A stretch of DNA of 64,000 nucleotides, from assembly GCF_003672135.1 (NCBI RefSeq), contig NC_039518.1, positions 6,636,136-6,700,135 of the forward strand. Reading direction: 5' to 3'. The stretch is from Ooceraea biroi (taxonomy: Eukaryota > Arthropoda > Insecta > Hymenoptera > Formicidae). The translations under genes and the position numbers were made by a program. This document shows, piece after piece, positions 24,352 to 35,440 of this stretch (within the stretch, counting starts at the first letter, position 1; the number at the start of each line of letters is the position of its first letter). The notes beneath the pieces are model-generated. The model did not search any database, was not told where the DNA came from, and saw nothing but the letters and a program-made list of their open reading frames with translations.

Positions 24352-26891
24352 CAACGCTCTTTTTTTTCCTTTGTCGGCGGGCGCACCCCCGCCTGGGCTT
24401 TCCGCGGGTCGGCGGCTCGATAAATAACCATAAGAACGCGGAGACTCACTTTGTATGCGAATGAAACGATCATATGTACGCCTCTCCGTAGTTTTGGGGA
24501 TAATGAAGCGGTCGCCGGGCTGCAAAGAGTCGTTTGGAGCGAACCACAGTGCGGTTTCAACCCCCTCGAGTGTGCCGGTCGCTCTCTTATTCTTACATCG
24601 CGCGGCGTACGAGCGGATCGCTACGACGGACACCGAAGCGGAAATGCGGAATTAACCTTCTTGCTTCTGATGTTTTTCTCTCTCTCTCTCAGTAAATTAT
24701 GACACGATGTGAAAAACACATTGTTGTAGCAAAAACATATATCGAAAGTATTTTTATGCATACATTAATTTAATTATCGATATTGCATCTGAATTTAACG
24801 ACGCGCGTCCCTCCTAACTTTCTATTGCCATCGTGATCGTCACGGACGAAACCGTACTGTGAATTGCTCTCAAATGACACGTGACAGTGTAGAAAAAGAA
24901 ATTTTATACTCTATCAGAGATGCCATATTTGATAATCGATAGCAATATGAGTTGATGTTACAGAAGGAAGCGCATGAAATATTTTGTTCGGACACGTCCT
25001 TATCGGAGAAATTAGATTCGACGGATAAACATTTGACCGGCCGTAAGCGAAATACGTTTGAAACGACCGGGGTGGGCGGGGCGGAGGGACAGATTTGTTG
25101 CGGGAATTACAATTTTTTTTCCTGCGAAAATAAAAGTTTACATTTCCTGCAACTAAATTTTTAATCGAGCCAACTTTATATCAGTAGCCGCGGACAAATT
25201 TTTATTCGCGGCCGTGCGCGCGATGGCGCGCTCCCTTTGCATCGAATATTTTATTGATTGACATCGAATGTGTCACCCGCGGGGGCTGAGAATAACCGAG
25301 ATCCCGATATAAGTACGGCCGATCATTTCTGCCATTACGTGGCATCCTGAGCACGAGAATTTTCCGTCGGCGCCGAGATTAAAATAGCGGGACGGGAGCA
25401 CGCCGGCACCGCGATTGTAAATAATAAAATCTATTTTGTCGGTTTATTAAATCCGCGTGCGGAATAAAAATGTGTTCGCGGATTATTGAATTATTTTCAC
25501 AGCCTCAAATGCAACGTAACAATCGCGACGCGACTAACGATTTTTGCATCGACCAAGGCTCTGCGCTCTATGTAAATTCGCCCGCGCACTTTTCATGATT
25601 TGATCTCAGAAACTCGCACCGCGATTACCCTGCGGCGAAAATTGGATCAACCTTAAGATCTTTTCAGAGAGACGCTACTTAAGGGGGTATTCTAGTGTAA
25701 AAGCGGAATTTGTATGCTATTTTGGTGAATTTTTTTGGAAAAAAGTATAAGGTTTTTTGAGGCAGGGTTTTCCCTGCTTATTCATACATATTTGGTGTAT
25801 GTTTCCAAATTTTTGTAGTAGACAATAACTATAAATAAGCGCTGCACATGATATTAAATAAGAACATGAAAAAAAAAAGTTGGTCCATGGTTCCCATGAT
25901 TTCAGCTGTTCTGCTCATCTGAAACAAAAAAGCCAAAGAGATTCTTAATTAGTATGAGTGTGGCTATAGCAGGTACCAGAATAAAAAAAAATGTTGAAAA
26001 TTTAAAACATGACTTCATTGAGAAAATTAAATTTCGATATGTGCCATTTTTTTCACCATTGAAGGGCTGTAGAAATTCCAAAAAACAATATTTCGACTTG
26101 ATTGCGGTAGGGGCTATAGCCACACATATACTGCAGATGTGTGCAAAAGCCTGAGTCAATTGATTAACTGGTTTCTGAGATATCATGGGAACCAATTTGA
26201 AAAACATGGTTTCGAGAAAAACACGTTTAAAGTTCTTCATACTGATTACATAGAGATAATGTTACTTACGATCAATCGGCTAGTCCAGGGCCATACAGGG
26301 GACATTCCTCTTGTTCGTAGAAGTCCTGCAGAGCCGATCTCTCTTCCCTGCGATTCATTCTCTGATCTCGAGAGAAGTTAGTGGAGCGCCGCTCCGAGCG
26401 GGTGATACGAGCTTCGTTCCGGGAGTTTGCGTACATCACCGCTTGCTGACCAATACTAACTCCCATCACGTTCATAAGTTTGAAAATTGGCATAAATCCT
26501 TTATTGAAAATTATAACTGCCAAGAATGTTGCTATTTCAACAACTTTCACGCCAGCATGGAGATGTTTTGGAGCAAAAGTCCAAATCAATGAATTTAGAG
26601 ATTCATTGTACTATATAAGCTGTACTATACAAAGGCTCCAATTCAAATGTACGACCTTCAAAGAATAACGATCTTCCGATCCTACCTAAAATACTAACAC
26701 AATGCTCTGTTGTGTGCCGCGCGGTCCAACCGCCGAGCGCGCGCCAGAGGTTATTTTCTATTAGGTGCTATTACTTTGTTAATTTTGCGAATCGGGCTAA
26801 ATCTTCTCGCAGACATATTTTCCATACCATATACTTGCAAAATATGCCAAAAAAATTCGATTTTTCTGACATGCTACACTAGAATACCCCC
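24352..26891. repeat. 2.54-kb duplicated segment, copy A
   Basis: This segment is repeated almost base for base at 27331-29866. The left breakpoint is in CAACGCTCTTTTTTT in both copies; the right breakpoint is exactly the right end of the second TTAA element (ACACTAGAATACCCCC). Most differences between copies are single-base length changes in homopolymers, plus a few substitutions near the right end. In copy A the element end is followed by GCGAG, not TTAA. It contains an acceptor-like CTCTCTCTCTCAG (about 24675-24691), not followed by an open frame. Confidence 0.9.
25683..26891. mobile_element. Second TTAA element (GGGGGTATTCTAG ends), copy A
   Basis: Starts GGGGGTATTCTAGTGTA after TTAA (25679-25682) and ends with the inverted TACACTAGAATACCCCC; 1209 bp. 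Internal inverted blocks (TGGTTCCCATGATTTCAG against CTGAGATATCATGGGAACCA; TGTGGCTATAGC against GCTATAGCCACA) make it a fold-back. No transposase frame. The right TTAA is absent here. Confidence 0.75.
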
Positions 26892-27334
26892 GCGAGTACA
26901 ACGGGTTAGAGTTTCGGTTCAATCTCTCGGGATGGTTAGGATGTTAGGCGATACGTACAAAACACACACACTATATATAAGTATGTTACTTCGTTGTCTC
27001 AAGGCAGTAAGCGAATATTCTTATGCTTAACTCCGAGGACCGCGAGGCAGATATTCAGATATTCTGAGTAGGGCAATTAACGCGAATGAAGCGCGTACTC
27101 GTGTTCTTTTATTTATCCCGCATATAGTACTTTTTCTTGCCTATGTGAATTACTGATTCAATTAGTCAAAGAATATTTTTTTCGGTGCCTTGTTATTAGA
27201 AGCGGGGCGGGTCGGTGAGTGGGCACGGAGGGTGCACTATCGAGAGAGAAGAACGTGATACATGCTTGGAAAGACCGAGACTGTACAATTGATCCTTGGA
27301 TTCTTCCTGGTGGAAGAGTGCTTTTATTTTCAAC
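26892..27334. repeat. Divergent satellite-1 unit (left part)
   Basis: From about 26950 the sequence parallels the 530-550 bp satellite at 30.7-32.2 kb: ACACACAC then TATATA, TGTCTCAAGGCAGTAAG, AATTACTGATT, AATTAGTCAAAGAATATTTTT, GGGTGCACTATCGAGAGAGA, CAATTGATCCTTGGATTCTTCC, and ATTTTCAACG. It is much more diverged than the units downstream. It stops at TTCAACG, where duplicated copy B begins, and the satellite resumes at 30709. Confidence 0.6.
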
Positions 27335-29866
27335 GCTCTTTTTTTTCCTTTGTCGGCGGGCGCACCCCCGCCTGGGCTTTCCGCGGGTCGGCGGCTCGAT
27401 AAATAACCATAAGAACGCGGAGACTCACTTTGTATGCGAATGAAACGATCATATGTACGCCTCTCCGTAGTTTTGGGGATAATGAAAGCGGTCGCCGGGC
27501 TGCAAAGAGTCGTTTGGAGCGAACCACAGTGCGGTTTCAACCCCTCGAGTGTGCCGGTCGCTCTCTTATTCTTACATCGCGCGGCGTACGAGCGGATCGC
27601 TACGACGGACACCGAAGCGGAAATGCGGAATTAACCTTCTTGCTTCTGATGTTTTTCTCTCTCTCTCTCAGTAAATTATGACACGATGTGAAAAACACAT
27701 TGTTGTAGCAAAAACATATATCGAAAGTATTTTTATGCATACATTAATTTAATTATCGATATTGCATCTGAATTTAACGACGCGCGTCCCTCCTAACTTT
27801 CTATTGCCATCGTGATCGTCACGGACGAAACCGTACTGTGAATTGCTCTCAAATGACACGTGACAGTGTAGAAAAAGAAATTTTATACTCTATCAGAGAT
27901 GCCATATTTGATAATCGATAGCAATATGAGTTGATGTTACAGAAGGAAGCGCATGAAATATTTTGTTCGGACACGTCCTTATCGGAGAAATTAGATTCGA
28001 CGGATAAACATTTGACCGGCCGTAAGCGAAATACGTTTGAAAACGACCGGGGTGGGCGGGCGGAGGGACAGATTTGTTGCGGGAATTACAATTTTTTTCC
28101 TGCGAAAATAAAAGTTTACATTTCCTGCAACTAATTTTTAATCGAGCCAACTTTATATCAGTAGCCGCGGACAAATTTTATTCGCGGCCGTGCGCGCGAT
28201 GGCGCGCTCCCTTTGCATCGAATATTTTATTGATTGACATCGAATGTGTCACCCGCGGGGCTGAGAATAACCGAGATCCCGATATAAGTACGGCCGATCA
28301 TTTCTGCCATTACGTGGCATCCTGAGCACGAGAATTTTCCGTCGGCGCCGAGATTAAAATAGCGGGACGGGAGCACGCCGGCACCGCGATTGTAAATAAT
28401 AAAATCTATTTTGTCGGTTTATTAAATCCGCGTGCGGAATAAAAATGTGTTCGCGGATTATTGAATTATTTTCACAGCCTCAAATGCAACGTAACAATCG
28501 CGACGCGACTAACGATTTTTGCATCGACCAAGGCTCTGCGCTCTATGTAAATTCGCCCGCGCACTTTTCATGATTTGATCTCAGAAACTCGCACCGCGAT
28601 TACCCTGCGGCGAAAATTGGATCAACCTTAAGATCTTTTCAGAGAGACGCTACTTAAGGGGGTATTCTAGTGTAAAAGCGGAATTTGTATGCTATTTTGG
28701 TGAATTTTTTTGGAAAAAAGTATAAGGTTTTTTGAGGCAGGGTTTTCCCTGCTTATTCATACATATTTGGGTGTATGTTTCCAATTTTTGTAGTAGACAA
28801 TAACTATAAATAAGCGCTGCACATGATATTAAATAAGAACATGAAAAAAAAAAGTTGGTCCATGGTTCCCATGATTTCAGCTGTTCTGCTCATCTGAAAC
28901 AAAAAAGCCAAAGAGATTCTTAATTAGTATGAGTGTGGCTATAGCAGGTACCAGAATAAAAAAAAATGTTGAAAATTTAAAACATGACTTCATTGAGAAA
29001 ATTAAGTTTCGATATGTGCCATTTTTTTCACCATTGAAGGGCTGTAGAAATTCCAAAAAACAATATTTCGACTTGATTGCGGTAGGGCTATAGCCACACA
29101 TATACTGCAGATGTGTGCAAAAGCCTGAGTCAATTGATTAACTGGTTTCTGAGATATCATGGGAACCAATTTGAAAAACATGGTTTCGAGAAAAACACGT
29201 TTAAAGTTCTTCATACTGATTACATAGAGATAATGTTACTTACGATCAATCGGCTAGTCCAGGGCCATACAGGGGACATTCCTCTTGTTCGTAGAAGTCC
29301 TGCAGAGCCGATCTCTCTTCCCTGCGATTCATTCTCTGATCTCGAGAGAAGTTAGTGGAGCGCCGCTCCGAGCGGGTGATACGAGCTTCGTTCCGGGAGT
29401 TTGCGTACATCACCGCTTGCTGACCAATACTAACTCCCATCACGTTCATAAGTTTGAAAATTGGCATAAATCCTTTATTGAAAATTATAACTGCCAAGAA
29501 TGTTGCTATTTCAACAACTTTCACGCCAGCATGGAGATGTTTTGGAGCAAAAGTCCAAATCAATGAATTTAGAGATTCATTGTACTATATAAGCTGTACT
29601 ATACAAAGGCTCCAATTCAAATGTACGACCTTCAAAGAATAACGATCTTCCGATCCTACCTAAAATACTAACACAATGCTCTGTTGTGTGCCGCGCGGTC
29701 CAACCGCCGAGCGCGCGCCAGAGGTTATTTTCTATTAGGTGCTATTACTTTGTTACTTTTGCGAATCGGGCTAAATCTTCTCGCAGACATATTTTCCATA
29801 CCATATACTTGCGAAATATGCCAAAACAAATTCGATTTTTCTGACATGCTACACTAGAATACCCCC
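27331..29866. repeat. 2.54-kb duplicated segment, copy B
   Basis: Second copy of 24352-26891. It lies inside a satellite-1 unit and is followed by TTAA (29867-29870), nine bases, another TTAA and a palindromic TTAA element. The second TTAA element inside it keeps TTAA on both sides, unlike copy A. No gene is disrupted or duplicated as far as I can see. Confidence 0.9.
28658..29866. mobile_element. Second TTAA element (GGGGGTATTCTAG ends), copy B
   Basis: 1209 bp, flanked by TTAA at 28654-28657 and 29867-29870. Same fold-back structure as copy A. The intact flanking TTAAs make this the better reference for the family. Non-coding. Confidence 0.8.
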
Positions 29867-29883
29867 TTAAGAGTGAGGCTTAA

Positions 29884-30668
29884 GGGGGGAGCCTGCTTTA
29901 GAACGCTGAAAATAAGGTATATTTTACGAATTGTTTTTGAAGAAAATATACAGCGGATCATTATAAAACTTTGATGCATTTATTAGTACATGTTTAAAGA
30001 TAAAAAAAATTATTTTTTGATTTGAATATATCGCTTGTAGAGGTCGTCCTGGAGAAATCTTAGTGCAGCCGCGTCGCCGGCATTGCAAATTGGTGAGCAT
30101 TCTCCTGCCTCCAAATTTCGTCTAAACTGAAAAATTGAAATATGTTCTCGTTATTTATGAATTCCCATCGTCGATGAACCAAAGAGAGAAGAAAAAAGTT
30201 GAAAAGTGCCAAAATGGTGGAGCTTAGAACACAAAAGTACGATTTTTAGGCAAAGTGTTTGAACTTTTTCATGCAAAAATAATTGTTTAACTTAATGTTT
30301 TTATGAATATTAAAGGTTCATCGACGATGGGAATTCATAAATAACGAGAAAATATTTCAATTTTTCAGTTTGGATGAAATTTGGAGGCGGGAGAATGCTC
30401 ACCAATTTACAGAGCCGGCTGCACTAAGATGCCTCCAGGACGACCTCTACAGGCGATATATTCAAACCAAAAACTAATTTTTTTATCTTTAAACATGTAC
30501 TAATAAATGCATCAAAGATTTATAATGATCCGCTGTATAGTAAATTCGTAAAATTATACCTTATTTTCAACGTTCTAAAGCAGGCTCCCCCCTTAACGCT
30601 GCGCTGCGAACGGCGAATGTAATGATGATACTCGTAATGCACGCGAAGAAAAAGTTGAAAAGTGCAAA
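29884..30668. mobile_element. TTAA-flanked palindromic element (locus 2), truncated array
   Basis: Left end GGGGGGAGCCTGCTTTAGAA after TTAA (29880-29883), full left arm without the 0.8-kb extra segment, loop, full right arm ending at 30592 before TTAA. The ~50-bp spacer and the start of a second unit follow, broken off in GTGCAAAAATTTTGGGG at about 30668. This is the simplest complete fold-back copy (709 bp). Confidence 0.75.
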
Positions 30669-30708
30669 AATTTTGGGGCGGGGCGGCGGGCGGGCGGCTA
30701 TCTCTCTC

Positions 30709-32022
30709 TAACGACATCGATGGACATATGGTGAAACGCTGCGAAACGTAAAATGCGTGGCAATCACGTGTTGAAGACAAAGATCGCCTGAATCACGCTG
30801 AATTTTATATATTTGCAAAGCATCTACGTACCTCGAATAGCAGCGGAATCTCGTATCGCGAATGGCACAGTCGCATTTATTTGGCGTTATCCCCGATAAC
30901 TGACCGCCGTTAGTAAAACGCGGTTGCATGCGATGTATACGTACACACACACACACACACAACATATATATATGTTACTCTTGTCTGAAGACAGTAAGAC
31001 AATCTTATTTAATTCGAGAGAGAAGAATCGAAATTACTGATTTAAATAAAAAATTGTTTTATTTTCCATATATTTTATACTTGTAATACGATTAAATTAG
31101 TCAAGAATATTGTTCGTCTTGTTATCAGAAATCCTTTCTGAGGGTGCACTATCGAGAGAGAAAGAACGTTGATCATCTTCGCGAAAGACGACGACTGCTA
31201 ATTGATCCTTGGAATTCTTCCTCCGTCGCGAAAAGTTGGCTTATTAATTTTCAACGACATCGATGGACATCATGGTGAAACGCTGCGAAACGTAAAATGC
31301 GTGGCAATATCGTTGAAGACAAAGATCGCCTGAATCACGCTGAATTTTATATTTGCAAAGCATCTACGTACTCGAATAAGCAGCGGAATCTCGTAATCGC
31401 GAATGGCACAGTCGCATTATTTGGCGTTATCCTCGATAACTGACCGCCGTTAGTACAAAGCGGTTGCATGCGATGTACACGTACACACACACACATATAT
31501 ATATATGTACTCTTGTCTCAAGGCAGTAAGACAATCTTATTTAATTCGAGAGAGAAGAATCGAAATTACTGATTTAAATAAAAAATTGTTTTATTTTCAT
31601 ATTTTTTATCCTTGTAATACGATTAAATTAGTCAAGAATATTTTTCGTCTTGTTATCAGAAATCCTTTCTGAGGGTGCACTATCGAGAGAGAAAGAACGT
31701 TGATCATCTTCGCGAAAGACGATGACTGCTACAATTGATCCTTGGAATTCTTCCTCCGTCGCGAAAAGTTGGCTTATTAATTTTCAACGACATCGATGGA
31801 CATCATGGTGAAACGCTGCGAAACGTAAAATGCGTGGCAATACATCGTTGAAGACAAAGATCGCCTGAATCACGCTGAATTTTATATATTTGCAAAGCAT
31901 CTACGTACCTCGAATAAGCAGCGGAATCTCGTAATCGCGAATGGCACAGTCGCATTTATTTGGCGTTATCCCCGATAACTGACCGCCGTTAGTAAAAACG
32001 CGGTTGCATGCGATGTATACGT

Positions 32023-32058
<36 letters not shown>

Positions 32059-32230
32059 GTTACTCTTGTCTGAAGACAGTAAGACAATCTTATTTAATTC
32101 GAGAGAGAAGAATCGAAATTACTGATTTAAATAAAAAATTGTTTTATTTTCATATATTTTATACTTGTAATACGATTAAATTAGTCAAGAATATTGTTCG
32201 TCTTGTTATCAGAAATCCTTTCTGAGGGTG
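30709..32230. repeat. Satellite 1: tandem 530-550 bp unit
   Basis: A partial unit (30709-31146) and two full ones (31147-31677, 31678-32230), each ending CAGAAATCCTTTCTGAGGGTG. The last ~175 bp of each unit is the right end of the CACCC element described at 47991; the first ~355 bp (CACTATCGAGAGAGAAAG..., ...ACGTACACACAC) is a distinct spacer. AC and AT microsatellites (30942-30961, 32022-32058) sit at the junction between the two. No coding content. Confidence 0.85.
32022..32058. repeat. AC/AT microsatellite in satellite 1
   Basis: An uninterrupted AC run followed by AT, at the junction of satellite-1 spacer and CACCC-element right end. The inverted unit has an AT run and a GT run at the same place (55211-55257), so the tract varies in length from unit to unit. 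Confidence 0.9.
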
Positions 32231-35200
32231 CGTCGAGACGAGAAGGCTTGACGTTAAGATTATTATGAAAACGCGAAATGGAGAAGCTTCTCCCTTTGCC
32301 GATAACAGTGTCGCAAAGTGTTAACAATGCTCGCGAGACGGAGACAGCAGGCCGGAATTTAATTAACGCTAATCGCGCGATTTGACGCGGGGAGGGTCCT
32401 TCTCACGCTCGTAGGCGTAACGCCAAACGTAATGATCATCCATGTGCGTTAGCCCGGCGTACCTCGTAATTGTACGGTTATAAATTCGTCGTGCGTCGAG
32501 CGATAAATTCGACGACGTCATGCCGACAAACTCGCGGCAGTCAACGGCGTTACGTGCCAACTTTCGAGAAAGCCGTCCCTCCCGCGGGCGTTCATTATCA
32601 ATTCGTCAAAAATATTCGACGTGGCCGCGACTGACGTTCGGCGAAAAATAAAAAAATGTATACCTACGTATATACGTACACGCGCATGTATATGTATGCG
32701 CGTATGTATAAACGCTAAATTCGTGGGAAGCGGAAAAGAGAAAGCGCCGCGCGAAAGGAGAAAAAAAATCTCGGTGGTACACGCGCTCCCGAAGCCAAAA
32801 TTCAATTTATAATATGACAGGAGCTATTCGATTTTAAAGTCCATTTTTCATTCTCGCTCCGCAGTGCGCGCACACACGCCCCCTGACGTACGCATGTTTT
32901 TTCCCTAAAATTTCGCCAAAGTGTCCGGCAGTCTGAAAATACCAGACAACAGTGTTTAATTCCCGGAGATGAATTCATTCGGTGTCGGCGTACATCTCGC
33001 GTACGAATAATGACGCAAGCCCGCGATGGGCACGTGCTTCTTCGCGTGGCAAAGACCATTCAAGGGGTAATAAGAGTTTCTTACGTTCACGGAAGGAAGG
33101 GTTGATTCTTGCAAACGCGTTGCATTCCGCCCGCCGCGTGCGAGCGCGGACATAAAAATCTTGTCGGCGAAAATTAACTGGCGCGCAACAGCGTCAGACG
33201 CGTACGAAATACGAGAAAAGACGAGAAGGGGGACAGGGAAGAGGGACGGATTAACCTCCGATGATTTGCATAAGTGACTCGTGCGCGCGGGGACGATCAG
33301 TTTGCGCGAGTGTGTAACCCCGCGAATGACAGGCCCGCGAAGAGAGAGAGGCAGAAAGAGGGAGGAAAAGAGAGAGAGAATCGTTATTAGAAATTATTAG
33401 AGGCCGCCTTAAAATCAAGACTCTTTCATGCGATGAATGTCCGATGATTAAGAAGATCAAATTATTCGCCGTGATCGCACAGAAATGATCTTAATTAGTA
33501 GAGGCCGCGCGAGGCACGGCACCGGCGATGAACGTCTTCTCGCCTTACAAAACGAAGTTTCCGTTGTGTGTCCGTAGAGAGAAAGCTATTTTTCGCGCAA
33601 GTGATTGCGCCAATTCATCTCCGCGCGGCATTTACAGGAAATTATTGGTATCCGGGACGAATGAGAAAATAATCCGGTAAATATCGCCGGCAAGCTATTA
33701 CGCCGGTTAAATTCGTATCTCCGCTTGTTTTGCGATACAATCGCCGCGATTGCTCCGCGGCGGGCATTATCGAGGGCCACGCCGAGGCGCGTCGTTTCCC
33801 CGCATGTACTGCAACGTCGCGGGGCGGCGGGGGCGAGGGGGAGAGAACGCTCGTTCTTAATTTAATACCCCGTGACGGGGATGCGCGCGCGGGGGCGATC
33901 GCATGTGCGGGCACGTAATTTTTATAGTTACGCCACTGATTAAAATACCAGGACGCGACATTACGAATGCAGGAACGTTGAAACGAATGCGTTTCGCATT
34001 ACTGCCGTTCCCCGGCCGAGGCCCGATGTAATGCCGCCCGCGGACGGGTGCGAGAACGCTCCTATTTTTTTATGGCGTAAAATTTCACCGCAATGAGAAT
34101 TGCTGCTGAAAATTGATAGGCCGCCGCGTTGGTGCTCGCGGGTGCTCTCAGCAGCGGCGCGCACAGATTGAGTTAAGGTATTTTTTATTTTGTTCTTTCC
34201 TCCTCCTTCTCTTGTTCTTCCGTTTTTCTGCCCCCGTGTTCTCGCGACAACGCCTCGCCCTCTTGTACGCTTAGCGGGTCACCTGACACGCGGGCGAAAC
34301 CGCGACGGTAATACGTTGCATTTCAGAAAGCGCGCGGGGTTTCGCATCTGGATTACCGCGACGTTTCTGCAGCCCGCCGTGCCGCGGCCTGAATTTTTCA
34401 GGAGGCCCCGGCACGCCGATGGTAATTGGCGCGTTTTTCACGACGCGGACATACGCGGCAATCGTTCAACGGTTAATATTAATTGCCCAATTAATCCGCA
34501 ACTGTCCGTCGTAACGCCCGCGCGTACGCGTCCCCGCGCGCGCGTCGTACTTTAAGCTCAAGTTTTACGAGCGGAACTTTGTCACCGAGCCGCGCCTCCT
34601 ATCACGCGCGAGTCCCGCGAACGGGTTCGCGTGTCATTTTTATAACATTTTGCGATATATCCGCATACCTATACACCTGAATCGAGGGGGTCGTGTTCTC
34701 TTTCCTGCCTACGCGCGCAAGATCCGCCGTTCCGTTAATCCCCCTCAAGTTATATGGGCGGCGATTAACGTTGCGGAACGAAGTTTGCGATAACTTTATT
34801 GTAATAAGATGAGCACGCGCGCGATGCACGGTAGCTGCTGCGTAATATAGGGGCTTCCTGCCGATGCCGTGACGTCGGGGATGCGCGGCGCGGCGTTTGC
34901 GGGCGGTTGTCGAGCATGCCGGTAAGTGAGAAGGGTGCCGGACTCTCCTCTCTCTGGACCGCTGGTCGAGAAGATCATTATGAGCTTGAGTTACCATGGT
35001 TACCATAGTTACGGACCGGCGGCCGATCCCGGAGCCAAAAGTGCGAGGGGGAAGCCCCAGTGCGAAACGGTCAGCCAAGTATCGCATTTGACTTTACAAC
35101 CGATTCTCCGAACCCCCACCACCGATTGTTATGCTTATGCCACCCTCCGCCTGGCCTAGGATTTTCCTTCTTTTCTGAATATCCGGATATATCGGTTTTA

Positions 35201-35436
35201 CGCGCTTTTCTCTCTCTCTCTCTTCTCCTTTTTCCCCTCTCCCCCATCGCCGCATTTTCCTCGAGGATTACCATCGCGCGCTCGTGTTCTTTCAGCTTTG
35301 CGAGGCTGTGCAACGTGTCGCGCTATAATCCGATCGGGCTGACATTTAACGCGGACTTTAAACTACCCCTTTACGCTCTCCCCCTTCTTCCGCAAGAATT
35401 TCATTTCTCGGATCTAATAATAAGATTGACGATTGA
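32231..35436. other. Single-copy region, no gene supported
   Basis: CpG-rich DNA with alternating TATACGTACG-type sequence (about 32657-32712), GA tracts (33342-33380) and CT tracts (35207-35225). Long frames near 34.2-35.4 kb lack domain signatures. Confidence 0.55.
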
Positions 35437-35440
35437 TTAA

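Noticed and set aside
24319..24633. 104-codon minus-strand frame also present in the duplicate
   Set aside because: The two copies differ by frame-changing single-base indels, which argues against a maintained protein.
24671..24693. Splice acceptor TTTTTCTCTCTCTCTCTCAG
   Set aside because: Strong-looking tract, present in both duplicate copies, but followed immediately by TAAATTATGA with no open frame.
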